Under the pieces are notes generated by a model. That model was not told the DNA's origin, did no database searches, and saw nothing but the letters and a program-made list of their open reading frames with translations. A stretch of 64,000 bases of DNA from Nostoc favosum CHAB5714 (GTDB taxonomy: Bacteria > Cyanobacteriota > Cyanobacteriia > Cyanobacteriales > Nostocaceae): NCBI RefSeq assembly GCF_020829495.1, contig NZ_JAIVFQ010000009.1:62001-126000 (forward strand), given 5' to 3'. The position numbers were made by a program, and so were the translations under genes. Numbering within the stretch: position 1 is the first letter of the stretch; every line of letters starts with the position of its first letter. Positions 32,445 through 42,213 of this stretch are shown here, piece by piece.

Positions 32445-33022
32445 ACTTTCTGAACCTTTATGATTGATAAATAGTTAAGAAGAAGTAATAGAAACAAGGA
32501 GAAAACAAGCAATAAATGATATTGATATTGCTCAGAAGGTATTTACTTGTTTATCCTGCTTCTACTTTTATATAAGTTCAAGTCCAATCGACCTATACAC
32601 TTGTGTGAGGCAAATACAAATTTACTTTCAAGATAAAAAATCTCTAACCCTTATATATCAAAGCTTACAGGAAATTATGTTTCTTCAAGATGTAACACCA
32701 TTTCACAAAATTCATGATACAAATAACATTCGGGAGAGACGCGATTAAGGTGAAACAGTATAACGGGACGCAATAGACTCACATTTTGCATCAGACCTCG
32801 ATGATTACAAATCGCACGACAGTCACACACCGCTTTGCTCTCAATTTTCACAAATCATATAGGATTGCTATAGTTCAGAACTCTCAAAAGTGTATAAGCT
32901 GAAAAAAACAAACCTATATATATGATGTAGCCCCCGGAGGATAAATTAAAAAATAGTCTCTGGTGCTAAAGCTTCGCTGTTAATGTCATGTTTTCAAGAG
33001 ACTTGAGGTAACTAAAATTACT
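32445..33022. other. AT-rich intergenic region, no gene seen
   Basis: This is a divergent spacer between the exported peptides and the sigma-like gene. It contains one end of a D-type MITE (ACAAATCATATAGGATTGCTATAG near 32847-32870, with no matching left end nearby) and a GAGAGACGCGATTAA fragment. Promoters for both sides should lie here. Confidence 0.5.
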
Positions 33023-34486
33023 ATGGTGTCACCGTCAAAATATTGGCAAATGCAGATACTTCCTATAGGGGAAAACGTTCAGCTTAAAAAATATAGAGAA
33101 ATCGGTAGGGCTAAGGAGTTTTTTAAAATACAATTCCCTCACCTAAGCAACAAACCCACGCTATCGATAGAAGAAAATAAGCAAGTTCAATCACTTCTGT
33201 GGGAAATGTTTCGTTCAGCTGATGACATTTACCAACGGGCGATCGCAGGGCTTTGTTTGCGGTGCTATGTTTCACACAGAATTCTCATCACCTGCAAAAC
33301 TATCCCTCACATCTACAACGTCAGTGCAGAAAACCTTTTTAGGTACACCGATTTACTTCCCTTCGTTTTAAACGACGATGGTACAGCACTGGTGATTGTA
33401 GATAGTGAGGGTAAAAATCAACATATCTTAAACCATCATGATAGTACAACTCAACTCATTCCAAAAGGCGGAGGATTTTTTAGCGTTGACATTTTGCAAA
33501 GATTTAATCCCAACTTAGGTTCTAAAGAAAGCTTAGATAATTGGACTACCAGACTTACCCGCCAGAATGAAGAAATCAAATCATTTTTGTGGGAGTTTGG
33601 GTTAGCAACTCCCAGTGATTGGGGATTACTATGTAAATCTATTCCTCGTTCTCTATCTGTGCTTCTCTCCAAAAAAGACCGTGAAATCGTCAAAGCTTTT
33701 CAAACAGTTTACCAACGAAATAGACTCAAAACACAGCAAAAAGGGCGCTGTTTTGAACCTACATCAACCCAATTACAAGAAATGTTACATTTGTTGCAGC
33801 CCGAAAATATTATTTTTTCTTCACAAGAATTAGTATCTCATCTCAAAGACATCGCAGAAATATTGCGTCAAGACTGGCTTTTTAAAAAAACAGGCACTAC
33901 CAAAACTATACCCACAGAAGTATATGATAATTCAACAAATGATTATCTTCCTAACCCAGATCTACCTTATTATACAGACCGCGAACCGGAGGATATAGAA
34001 TTAGAAAAATTACAAGAAATCTGTAAAAATTTGTTTGAAAAAGTGTTATGTAAAATAATAGCAGAGGTAATTAACCAGCGAATTGAAGATTTGAAAAAAA
34101 GTAGAGGTTACAAAAACTTTGCTCAACGGTTTCCGGAAGGTTTACGACTTTATTACCAAGAAAATAAGTCCTTGAGTGAAATTGGGAAACTTTGGGAAAT
34201 CGAATGGAGTAAAGCCAGACGAATTTTTCAATTAGAAAACTTTTTGGAAGTTGTGCAGTATCGAACCGAAGAGATTTTTTTAGAGGAACTTTTACAATCA
34301 GTTAATAAATATCAGTTAACTAGAATTTCTCATGAACCTGATTATCTAAAAAATATTGTTGCTGAAATTAGAGGATTTGCCTATGAGAAAACATTTAAAG
34401 AAGCAAAAGCAGAATTAGCTGCTAGTAAAAAACAGATAAAAAACAGCTTATTTGCTCAAATGATCCGCATCTACCTTAATAATTAA
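33023..34486 (+). CDS. sigma-70-region-4-like protein upstream of a DUF1822 gene
   Basis: The 487-residue soluble protein has a C-terminal helix-turn-helix-like stretch (residues about 370-425). There FPEGLRLYYQENKSLSEIGK leads into WSKARRIFQLENFLEV and YRTEEIFLEEL. That reads like sigma region 4 (a catalytic-length helix, then 'SLxEIG'), with ARRIFQLE as recognition helix. The N-terminal 350 residues carry no motif I know. In cyanobacteria such sigma-like genes are often followed by DUF1822 genes, as here (57-base gap). A regulator pair is inferred. The ATG at 33023 has only a distant GAGG. Confidence 0.6.
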   Translation: MVSPSKYWQMQILPIGENVQLKKYREIGRAKEFFKIQFPHLSNKPTLSIEENKQVQSLLWEMFRSADDIYQRAIAGLCLRCYVSHRILITCKTIPHIYNVSAENLFRYTDLLPFVLNDDGTALVIVDSEGKNQHILNHHDSTTQLIPKGGGFFSVDILQRFNPNLGSKESLDNWTTRLTRQNEEIKSFLWEFGLATPSDWGLLCKSIPRSLSVLLSKKDREIVKAFQTVYQRNRLKTQQKGRCFEPTSTQLQEMLHLLQPENIIFSSQELVSHLKDIAEILRQDWLFKKTGTTKTIPTEVYDNSTNDYLPNPDLPYYTDREPEDIELEKLQEICKNLFEKVLCKIIAEVINQRIEDLKKSRGYKNFAQRFPEGLRLYYQENKSLSEIGKLWEIEWSKARRIFQLENFLEVVQYRTEEIFLEELLQSVNKYQLTRISHEPDYLKNIVAEIRGFAYEKTFKEAKAELAASKKQIKNSLFAQMIRIYLNN

Positions 34487-34543
34487 TAATTTATGATAAA
34501 ACATACATAACTATTGGATCATACAATGAATCACGGAGGAAAT

Positions 34544-35653
34544 ATGGTTAACTCACACATTTATATAATTGGTACACAAAACATAAAAATAAACTTGTCA
34601 CCAAAAATTGTTTGGCTAGAACCAGAATATTTTGACGAAGCGCGAGTAATTAGTGAGAATCATTTTAGCCAGTTCGGCGAGTTCGGCGCATGGAAAATAT
34701 ATTTAAATGCACTAGCACAACTTGGTTTTGAAAAGTGTCTGAAAGAACGAAATCCAAATATCAAAATTAAACCAGACAAGAGTGCTAATGCAATTGATGA
34801 TGTCTGTTATCTCACTGTAGGTGAATTTCGCCTCTGCTTAATTACTGTAGATAACCTGATTGATGATTTTGTCATCGTACCAGCAAAACTTGTTACCTCA
34901 GCCAAAACGGCTGCTCATTTCTATGTCTTGCTGGAGGTGTTAGAAGAAGAAGAACAATTAAATATTCATGGCTTTTTACGTTATGATGAACTATTTAAAT
35001 ATTCTCAAACACCAGATTTTAAATCTCAGCTAGATGGTAGTTATCAATTACCCCTGTCTTTGTTTGACACGGAGTTAAATAACCTCTTGCTATACACTCG
35101 TTTCTTAGAACCATCTGCGATTAAATTACCTGTAGTAGTAACAAGTAATAACAAAGTTAGAGAAGTAACTCAGGTAACAACTCAAGTAGGTAAAGCATTA
35201 GTCAATCTGGGTAAATGGTGGGATAGAGTATTTGAAGAAGGTTGGCAATCTACAGATTTTATTGGGAGTAGAATTCCAAATAACTTAACTTGGGGTTATG
35301 TTAGAAGCCGGAAGGAGTCAAATAATTTTCCTATTTCACAAACTAAATTATTTGATTTTGGACTATTGCTGCAAAATCAACCCTTAGCTTTAATTGTCAA
35401 TCTTAAAAAAGAAGAAAATGGAGAACAAGGTGTGCTTGTACAAATTCTTCCTCCTCATGAAGAATATTTACCTTCAGGCTTGAACTTGAAAATTACTCTT
35501 AATCCCAATACCCCTGATTCTATAAGTCAGGAAGTCAGTGCGAGGCAAACTGATAATGCTATTCAGTTAGAATTTAGTGAAGTAGTGGATAAAGAATTCC
35601 AGGTTGAAATCAGTTATAAGGGAGCTGTATTTACTGAAGAATTTATATTGTAA
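34544..35653 (+). CDS. DUF1822 family protein
   Basis: The start is the ATG with GGAGGA five bases upstream, giving 369 residues; an earlier in-frame ATG and TTG lack such a site. It matches DUF1822 in length and features: an N-terminal region with WLEPEYFDEARVIS, a central FYVLLEVLEEEEQLNIHGFL and FLRYDEL, WWDRVFEEGWQSTDF near residue 235, and a C-terminal beta-rich segment (LALIVNLKKEENGEQGVLVQ and QVEISYKGAVF). Function is unknown. It is probably co-transcribed with the sigma-like gene, and could be its anti-sigma or sensor partner (inference). Confidence 0.8.
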   Translation: MVNSHIYIIGTQNIKINLSPKIVWLEPEYFDEARVISENHFSQFGEFGAWKIYLNALAQLGFEKCLKERNPNIKIKPDKSANAIDDVCYLTVGEFRLCLITVDNLIDDFVIVPAKLVTSAKTAAHFYVLLEVLEEEEQLNIHGFLRYDELFKYSQTPDFKSQLDGSYQLPLSLFDTELNNLLLYTRFLEPSAIKLPVVVTSNNKVREVTQVTTQVGKALVNLGKWWDRVFEEGWQSTDFIGSRIPNNLTWGYVRSRKESNNFPISQTKLFDFGLLLQNQPLALIVNLKKEENGEQGVLVQILPPHEEYLPSGLNLKITLNPNTPDSISQEVSARQTDNAIQLEFSEVVDKEFQVEISYKGAVFTEEFIL

Positions 35654-35914
35654 AAAGGGAAGGAGAAAGCTTCTCAACTAGGAATGACTCGATATCTGAC
35701 ACAAGATACAAATCGCTGAAAACCAGTTCCCATAAGGTGCGCGGATGGTTTAAGAGTACCATTGCCCTGAAATTGTTGTATAGAAGGAGCGTACAGGCTT
35801 TTTTGCCCTTTCTCATTTTGTACACCTACCCATCCGCGCATTTGGCAAGGAAATCAGTCTAATTACCGATCGCTACCTCTATTAAAATAAGCGATCGCCT
35901 AATCCTTGCACACC

Positions 35915-37006
35915 TTAATTTACCAAATCAGGAAATACCTCTTGCACAGCAGGATGTACTAAGCGATGATTCTGCACATTCACACCCTTAGCTAATGCTG
36001 GGTTAACTTCCAATGCCTTAATTCCTAAATTCGCCAACTGGACGACATAAGGTAATGTACTATTATTGAGTGCCTGGGTTGCTGTCCAAGGTACTGCTCC
36101 TGGCATATTGGGAACGCCATAATGTACCACACCCTCTTCAACGTACACCGGATTTGTGTGAGATGTGGGGTGTAAAGTTTCTATACAACCACCTTGGTCA
36201 ACAGCTACATCAACTATTACAGAACCAGAACGCATTTGTTTGACCAATTCGCGGGATACTAGTATTGGCGCTCTACGTCCCAGTACTAAAACTGCACCAA
36301 TGAGCAAATCGGCTTGTTTGACGGCGGCTTCGATATGAGCAGAGTTGCTGTAAACCAATTCGACTCTAGAGCCAAACAGGGTTTCTAAATAAGATAAGCG
36401 CTCGACACTCACATCTAAAATCTGGACGCTAGCACCCACGCCTACGGCAATTTTAGCTGCTTCTGTCCCAACAACGCCGCCACCTAAAATTACTACTTTG
36501 CCTGGTTGGACTCCAGGGACACCGCCTAAAAGAACTCCTCTACCACCTTGTTGGCGTTCTAGAAATCTCGCCCCAAATTGTACTGCTAGCCGACCGGCAA
36601 TAACGCTCATAGGGGTGAGCAAGGGTAGTCTGTTAGCACCAGGTTGTTCTACGGTTTCGTAGGCGATCGCAGTTGTGCCACAATCAATTAAATTCTCTGT
36701 CAATTTGCGATCGGCTGCTAAATGTAAATAAGTAAATAATATCTGCCCTTTCTGCAAAAATTTATACTCGGATGTTAGCGGCTCCTTGACTTTAACAACT
36801 AATTCCCGATTCCAAGCCGTTTCTGATGTAGGGACAATCTCGGCTCCAGCACTTCTGTAGTCGTCATCTGAGAATCCAGCACCATTACCTGCTTGCGTCT
36901 CTACGAAGATGCTATGACTATTTTCCCGCAGTACCCGCACACTAGAAGGACTTAAACCTACCCGAAATTCTTGATCTTTATTTTCCTTGGGAACGCCAAT
37001 TTCCAT
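35915..37006 (-). CDS. ald: alanine dehydrogenase
   Basis: It catalyses reversible NAD-dependent deamination of L-alanine to pyruvate. The 363-residue length is standard. It starts MEIGVPKENKDQEFRVGLSP, with substrate and catalytic residues in VVKVKEP and FTYLHLA. The NAD-binding fold is KVVILGGGVVGTEAAKIA, and VDVAVDQGGC and YGVPNMPGAVP follow. AGAGG lies a few bases upstream of the ATG. It stands alone; the upstream gene is divergent. Confidence 0.95.
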   Translation of the reverse strand: MEIGVPKENKDQEFRVGLSPSSVRVLRENSHSIFVETQAGNGAGFSDDDYRSAGAEIVPTSETAWNRELVVKVKEPLTSEYKFLQKGQILFTYLHLAADRKLTENLIDCGTTAIAYETVEQPGANRLPLLTPMSVIAGRLAVQFGARFLERQQGGRGVLLGGVPGVQPGKVVILGGGVVGTEAAKIAVGVGASVQILDVSVERLSYLETLFGSRVELVYSNSAHIEAAVKQADLLIGAVLVLGRRAPILVSRELVKQMRSGSVIVDVAVDQGGCIETLHPTSHTNPVYVEEGVVHYGVPNMPGAVPWTATQALNNSTLPYVVQLANLGIKALEVNPALAKGVNVQNHRLVHPAVQEVFPDLVN

Positions 37007-37422
37007 ATATCGCCTCTGATAATTTTTTTGTTTAACTGTAGCCTGGGAATTTTTTGCTTGCTACTGATCTATTACAGATAGCTGTATTAGAGATAGTTAA
37101 TCTGTGTCCTAAGTTTCTCAATTTAATTTGAGTAGACTCAAACTCTTACCCTTGACTATTGCCCCAGTATTTATACAATATATAAAGAATAGTAACAATT
37201 TATTAAAAGAGCGATTGTATAGCTTCCTACTATGAAGCTTTTGCTGAATTTCTCAAGTCATCTTGGTATTCAAGCCTGCAATCAGCTTATAAGCTACCAA
37301 GTCTAGGGTAAAAGTTAAGGGCAAATAATTCCTTTAACCTTTAGCGTTTATCCTCACCTTCTTAGACAATTGCTGCGAAGTCTAATATCAAGTCCCGTTT
37401 GCCGAAAAAAGGTTTCTTAAAA
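37007..37422. other. divergent promoter region of ald and hli
   Basis: No gene seen in 416 bp. It must hold the promoters of ald and of the high-light-inducible gene. Several A/T-rich -10-like words occur, but I cannot single one out. Confidence 0.45.
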
Positions 37423-37593
37423 ATGACACAAATACAACCAACGATTACACCTAAACTAGAAGAGCCTAAATTTGGCTTTAATGAATATGCTGAACGCTTG
37501 AATGGTCGAGCTGCAATGATTGGCTTCGCTTTGCTGCTGGTGATTGAATATACAAGTAATCAAGGGGTGCTATCATGGCTGGGTCTGAAGTAG
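37423..37593 (+). CDS. hli: high-light-inducible protein (small CAB-like protein)
   Basis: From the ATG the product is 56 residues; an upstream TTG would add eight residues with no site. It has one membrane helix with the chlorophyll-binding motif ERLNGRAAMIGFALLLVIEY. HLIPs bind chlorophyll and carotenoid in the thylakoid membrane, protect photosystem II assembly intermediates and are induced by strong light. The short proline/glutamate-rich N-terminus (KLEEPKFGFNEYAE) is typical. Confidence 0.93.
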   Translation: MTQIQPTITPKLEEPKFGFNEYAERLNGRAAMIGFALLLVIEYTSNQGVLSWLGLK

Positions 37594-38067
37594 TGCCACC
37601 CAAAAGCACAAGGTAGAAGTTGTAAGCTAGTAATTAAAAGAGTTTCAACCAGCTGGAACAACCAGTTGGTTTTGACTTTAACAATTGATAGCCAAGTACT
37701 TCGCCCTAGATACTTTAATTAGACTTATTCGTAAATTATTGCCCTAGAATGTAAGCAAGAGAGGAATCAAAATATTTATTAGTCATAGAAATATTATAGA
37801 CTTGCAACTAGTACAGTACGGCGGAAATCCGGCTACTATGTCAATTAACAAGACTTGGCAAGGGGCAAAATCCCACAAAATCCCACAGTTAAAGGTAGGC
37901 AAACTTCCCCCACAGTCTACTAGTATATACAAAGCGATTAATGAGTCAACTTCCTCGCCTACCTAAGAAAATCATATATTAGTATCTGCCTTGGATGAGA
38001 AAGGCAAATTATGGGTGAGGTATTCTTGGTAAATATACACAAAAGGTGAACTGGAACCAACCAAGCT
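37594..38067. other. intergenic region, no gene seen
   Basis: 474 bp between hli and the next small gene. AT-rich, with a short direct repeat of CAAAATCCCACA near 37865. The AACCAGCTGGAACAACCAGTTGGTTTT palindromic stretch near 37646-37675 could be the hli terminator. Confidence 0.45.
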
Positions 38068-38364
38068 GTGATGAATGCTGTATTACCTCGTTTTTTGAAG
38101 TCAACCTACCGAAAAGAGCCACTAATCAGTGTATTGATTACGATGGGCGCTATAGATGCCCTGATTGGCGGATTGAATGATAGCTGGTCGTTGTTCGCTT
38201 TTGGTTTGGGAACAACAGGGATAGCGCTAGCTTTTAAGTTGTGGCGTTTCCAGCAGCATCGTCCTTTACCAGAGGAGCCTGTAGTGCAACATTATTTGCC
38301 CTCTCGTTCTTCTAGTGCGCCTTTACCAATGTTAAGCGTTTCTAAGAAAAAACCACCTCTTTAG
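38068..38364 (+). CDS. small membrane protein of unknown function
   Basis: The 98-residue protein has two hydrophobic stretches (PLISVLITMGAIDALIGGL and LFAFGLGTTGIALAFKLW) and a proline/serine-rich basic tail. The first two codons are both ATG. Short proteins of this make-up are conserved in cyanobacteria, often near photosynthesis genes, but I cannot name a family. It lies 75 bases upstream of the WD40 gene on the same strand. Confidence 0.6.
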   Translation: MMNAVLPRFLKSTYRKEPLISVLITMGAIDALIGGLNDSWSLFAFGLGTTGIALAFKLWRFQQHRPLPEEPVVQHYLPSRSSSAPLPMLSVSKKKPPL

Positions 38365-38439
38365 GAAGTGCAGAGTTATTACTTAATAACTCTGCAAAAT
38401 TGATGGGAGTAACCGTATCTATAAAAGTGAGGAAAAAAA

Positions 38440-39552
38440 GTGAGTAGTGAGGGAAGAGGTAGGGGTAATTTTCTACGCCCGTATATTATCCTGGCATTTA
38501 TGGCAGCTGTTGCCCTTCCAGTGACTACCTGGGAAGGGTTTTATATTCATGAAGCTCATGCTGCCATTGAGGTAACACCAAACTCCCAAACTACCAACAG
38601 CTTTGCTAATGCCCAACTACTTTACACACTCAAAGGACATAACGGAACTGTTAAATCTCTCGCTTTCAGTCCAGATAGCAGAGTTCTTGTGAGTGGAGGC
38701 GCAGAAAACGAGGGTGTAATTCGCCTGTGGAACCCAGCAAATGGCAAAAAGTTGGGGAATATTAACAAAGCGCACCAAACAGCCGTAGAATCTTTAGTGA
38801 TTTCGCCAGATGGGCAAACCCTCGCTAGCTGTAGTGATGACAACACGATTAACCTGTGGAACCTGAAAAATTTTAAATTTAGCCGCTCTTTTGTTGGACA
38901 TACGAGTAACGTATTATCTTTAGCGGTGTCTCCTGATAGTAAAGTTCTCATTAGTGGAGCTTTGGATGGGATTCGGATATGGGATTTGCTACAGCAGCGC
39001 CCGCTTGGTACTCTAGTACGTTTTGATAATTTAATTTATACCCTAGCCCTTAGTCCTGATGGGCAGACCTTAGCTAGTGGTGACAATAAGGGTGTAATCA
39101 AACTGTGGAATTTGAGTACTGGTAAATTAATTAATGAATTTGTAGCTCATGATAATGTTGTTAGGAGTGTGATCTTTACACCAGATGGACAAACATTAGC
39201 TACTGCTAGCCGCGATCGCACGATTAAACTGTGGAATATTAATACTGGAGAATTAGTCCGCACCCTTACAGGACATAATAACTGGGTGAATGCGATCGCC
39301 ATTAACCCCGATGGACAAACCCTTGCTAGTGCTGGTAGAGATGGAATTAAATTGTGGAATTTAACTACAGGTGAGTTAATAAATACACTAAGTGGACATA
39401 CAGACTGGGTGAGTGCGATCGCTTTTAGTCCTGATGGTAAAATTCTTGCCAGTGGTGGATTTGATCAACAAATCAAGATTTGGGGAACTCCACAAAACTT
39501 AATCAACACTGAACACCAGTTACTCAACCATTTCAAGAAGTCGGGTAACTGA
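38440..39552 (+). CDS. WD40 repeat protein with N-terminal signal/anchor
   Basis: It starts at GTG with GAGG seven bases upstream, giving 370 residues. A hydrophobic segment near 10-30 (IILAFMAAVALPVTTW, then HAA) suggests export or anchoring. Seven WD40 units follow (LKGHNGTVKSLAFSPDSR, HTSNVLSLAVSPDSK, LTGHNNWVNAIAINPDGQ, LSGHTDWVSAIAFSPDGK), enough for one complete propeller. These units are diverged from each other, unlike the array at 24-25.6 kb. It is probably a periplasmic or thylakoid-lumen scaffold; partner unknown. Confidence 0.88.
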   Translation: MSSEGRGRGNFLRPYIILAFMAAVALPVTTWEGFYIHEAHAAIEVTPNSQTTNSFANAQLLYTLKGHNGTVKSLAFSPDSRVLVSGGAENEGVIRLWNPANGKKLGNINKAHQTAVESLVISPDGQTLASCSDDNTINLWNLKNFKFSRSFVGHTSNVLSLAVSPDSKVLISGALDGIRIWDLLQQRPLGTLVRFDNLIYTLALSPDGQTLASGDNKGVIKLWNLSTGKLINEFVAHDNVVRSVIFTPDGQTLATASRDRTIKLWNINTGELVRTLTGHNNWVNAIAINPDGQTLASAGRDGIKLWNLTTGELINTLSGHTDWVSAIAFSPDGKILASGGFDQQIKIWGTPQNLINTEHQLLNHFKKSGN

Positions 39553-39625
39553 ATGATACATGGTAAAAAGTGCGTAGTTTACCGCCGTAGGCATCGCATC
39601 ATAGTAGTACTAAGGTGATAAATAT

Positions 39626-39850
39626 ATGAATATTGAGCAAGCAGTTTTGGAAAAATTGCGCCACCTACCTATAGATAAGCAGCAAGAGTTATTGAATTTT
39701 GCAGAATTTTTGTATCAAAAAAATATTCCCAAAAGTCCCTTACGTAGCGTTAGAGGATTATGTGCTGATTTAGCAGTGGATATTACTGAAGAAGACATTA
39801 CCCAAGCTCGTCAAGAAATGTGGGGGAATTTTCCCAGAGATATTGTTTGA
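39626..39850 (+). CDS. VapB-type antitoxin (DUF2281-like)
   Basis: The 74-residue protein reads MNIEQAVLEKLRHLPIDKQQ, then ELLNFAEFLYQK, the DUF2281 helix pair, and ends in a toxin-binding tail (TEEDITQARQEMWGNFPRD). Its stop overlaps the toxin start (ATGA), so translation is coupled. Confidence 0.85.
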   Translation: MNIEQAVLEKLRHLPIDKQQELLNFAEFLYQKNIPKSPLRSVRGLCADLAVDITEEDITQARQEMWGNFPRDIV

Positions 39851-40254
39851 TGACATCAGTAGTTGCAGATACACACGCTTTAATTTGGTATGTTTTTGAC
39901 CTAGATAGACTATCAAAAACTGCCCAAACAGCTTTAGAGCAAGCAGTCAACAGTGGTAATCCTATTTATGTTTCAGCGATTTCAGTGGTTGAAATCGCTT
40001 ATTTGGTTGAGAAGGGACGTTTTGCAGAAGAGGTATTAACACGAATTTTAAATGCTCTGGATGACCCTAATGTAGGTATTGTATTAGCACCTTTAGATCG
40101 TAATATTTCGGGCGCAACGAGACAAATTGACAGAGCAACTGTTCCTGATATGCCAGACAGGATCATAGCAGCTACTGCTTTTTGTTTAGGTCTTCCTCTA
40201 GTTACCCGTGATTTCCAAATTCAGGCATTAACAACTATTCAAACTATTTGGTAA
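39850..40254 (+). CDS. vapC: VapC-type PIN-domain toxin
   Basis: From the ATG overlapping the antitoxin stop, the product is 134 residues, normal for VapC. Acidic PIN residues appear in VADTHALIWY, ISVVEIAYL, DMPDRIIAATA and VTRDFQ. It is a different subfamily from the VapC at 17.6 kb (here the VADTHALIW type). Role: RNA cleavage when released from the antitoxin. Confidence 0.9.
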   Translation: MTSVVADTHALIWYVFDLDRLSKTAQTALEQAVNSGNPIYVSAISVVEIAYLVEKGRFAEEVLTRILNALDDPNVGIVLAPLDRNISGATRQIDRATVPDMPDRIIAATAFCLGLPLVTRDFQIQALTTIQTIW

Positions 40255-41069
40255 TAAATTGGGAAACCTGATACCAGTCGCTTATGGGGTTTTCCTAAAA
40301 CCGTGCTGGCTCAGCGCGCAGCCTAGTGATTACTGTCCAGGTTTCTAGCCTGATAGTGATTTTTAGATTGTTTGCTAAAATTTAATATTGCATTGCATTT
40401 TTAGAGTTTTTATAGTAAAAAATCAACCAAAGCCCAGATAAAATTTTGCCAAAACTAGCTAAAATCAATGCTGGTAGCAACCAAGAGCGATGTCTACGAT
40501 GGTCACTGAGCGGCTGGTCCTGAGCCTTGGGAGAGCGTAGCCGTAAAGCCTGCGGCATAGCTACGCTTAGGGCGCAGCCTAAGAAGAGAAGGGCGCAGTC
40601 GTTCGCGTTAGCGTCTCCGACAGGAGAAGGGAGTCGAACCATGTCGTACCACTTCGGGGATCTTGCTACGCGCAGCGTCTCCAAGAGTTGTGCGGGCTAC
40701 GCCTACCCCAATTGTTGAAGAACTGTGAATCCTTGATGAAAATACAGCCGAGCTAATATCTTATCCAGCAAATTATTGTAAGTATAAACATAGGTTATTC
40801 TAAATCATCTATGCAGCTACTTACCCTCTAAATTGGAACAATTTCTGAACTTAGACAATCTTAGAAATGGTCATCTTCAGTAAATGCACTCAGGTAAATA
40901 TCAGTATCTTGGCTCAAGCAAAGGTTTATAGCGCTTAAACGCTGCTTGAAACGGAGACAACTTGCTACTTAAATAATGTTTAATTTTCCCGAACTGCTTT
41001 TGATCCCCATTTCGATAGAATGACTAGGCAGAACCCTAAAACTAAAAACCGCTTTTGACTGCGACGCCC
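40255..41069. other. repeat-rich intergenic region
   Basis: Over 800 bp with no convincing gene. A reverse-strand frame ending [20 protein letters not shown] looks like part of a small membrane protein, but its front half is made of palindromic repeat sequence. It is at best a remnant. Confidence 0.5.
40528..40711. repeat. cluster of palindromic 'cgtagc / tctcc' repeats
   Basis: A run of GC-rich palindromic words (GAGCGTAGCCGTAAAGCC, GCATAGCTACGC, GGGCGCAGCCTAAG, GCGTTAGCGTCTCCGACAGG, GCTACGCGCAGCGTCTCC, GGGCTACGCC) is packed end to end. Related words form the in-frame insertion in the beta-helix gene. This looks like a nest of short interspersed palindromes inserted into one another. Confidence 0.75.
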
Positions 41070-42122
41070 ATGAATCAACTGAACAATGGTTTTACGATAT
41101 TTCTAAGTCTGCTAGTCGAGGCGATGCCTTTTTTGCTTCTTGGGGTTTTATTCTCCAGTTTGCTGCTGTTTTTTGTTGATGAGCGCAAATTAGTAGAAAA
41201 AATGCCCAAAAATCCGCTGCTGGGTGCTTTAGTTGGCAGCATGATCGGCTTTTTATTTCCGGTGTGTGAGTGCGGGAATGTACCGGTAGCACGGCGGTTC
41301 CTAATTCAGGGAGTACCCACACCAGTCGCAATTGGTTTTTTGCTAGCAGCACCAACAATTAACCCAGTTGTAATTTGGGCAACTTGGACAGCATTTCGAG
41401 ATCAGCCAGAAATAGTGGTTTTACGAGTCGTATTTTCTCTAGCAATTGCCACAATTATCGGTTTTGTTTTCAGTTTTCAAAAGGACTTAAATCCCATAGT
41501 CCAACCTGCGATCGCTCGGTATATGAAGTTTAATCCCCCCGCACAGCCCCAAACCAAACGCCGTGGTAAACGTTACCAAGTACAACAGGAAGCAACAGTA
41601 CCGAATCTGTTACAATCCGGGACTTATATCTTAGGGGGAAAAGCAAGTATACCTATGCGGATAGATGCGAATTTGGTACCGCCTACCTTAATCTCTACCT
41701 CCGATAAACCGCTTGCAGCTAAACTGCGCCTAGTTGTGGATAATAGCATCCAAGAATTGCGAGAATTAGGCGGAGTGATGATTTTAGGAAGTGCGATCGC
41801 TGCTGCTATTCAAGTGCTAGCTCCCCGTGAATTAATTCTCAGTTTGGGTGCTGGGCCTATTACTTCAATTGTGGTCATGCTGATATTAGCTGTAGTGGTG
41901 TCAATTTGTTCTACAGTCGATTCTTTCTTTGCACTATCTTTTGCCTCAACCTTTAGCAGTGGTTCATTGTTGGCATTTCTGGTGTTTGGGCCAATGATTG
42001 ACATCAAAAGTGTTGGTTTGATGTTATCTATTTTTAAACCCAAAACTATCTTTTACTTATTTGCTTTAGCAGGACAATTGACATTTGTATTCACCCTTTT
42101 TCTGAATTTGCACGTTTTTTAA
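41070..42122 (+). CDS. DUF318 / ArsP_1-family permease (COG0701)
   Basis: Start at the ATG, 350 residues; an upstream in-frame TTG is unlikely. The protein has about eight hydrophobic segments. It carries the family's CxC-G motif in FLFPVCECGNVPVARRFL, followed by GVPTPVAIGFLLAAPTINPV, and a second conserved half with SICSTVDSFFALSFA and GPMIDIKS. Relatives transport organoarsenicals or other small solutes; the substrate here is unknown. The TIGR03943 partner gene follows on the same strand, a pairing widespread in bacteria. Confidence 0.88.
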   Translation: MNQLNNGFTIFLSLLVEAMPFLLLGVLFSSLLLFFVDERKLVEKMPKNPLLGALVGSMIGFLFPVCECGNVPVARRFLIQGVPTPVAIGFLLAAPTINPVVIWATWTAFRDQPEIVVLRVVFSLAIATIIGFVFSFQKDLNPIVQPAIARYMKFNPPAQPQTKRRGKRYQVQQEATVPNLLQSGTYILGGKASIPMRIDANLVPPTLISTSDKPLAAKLRLVVDNSIQELRELGGVMILGSAIAAAIQVLAPRELILSLGAGPITSIVVMLILAVVVSICSTVDSFFALSFASTFSSGSLLAFLVFGPMIDIKSVGLMLSIFKPKTIFYLFALAGQLTFVFTLFLNLHVF

Positions 42123-42156
42123 AAAAATATTAGTCATTTGTCCAAAGTCCAATTGT

Positions 42157-42213
42157 TAATGACCAATGACCAATGACTAATGACTAATGACTAATGACTA
42201 ATGACCAATGACT
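42157..42213. repeat. heptamer repeat (ACTAATG/ACCAATG)n overlapping a start codon
   Basis: Eight 7-bp units fill the gap between the permease and TIGR03943 genes. The last unit supplies the ATG and second codon of the downstream gene. Confidence 0.9.

Noticed and set aside
40382..40684. 100-codon reverse frame ending in a membrane-helix-like segment
   Set aside because: Its first 60 codons are palindromic repeat sequence and no ribosome binding site is present. At most a short remnant.
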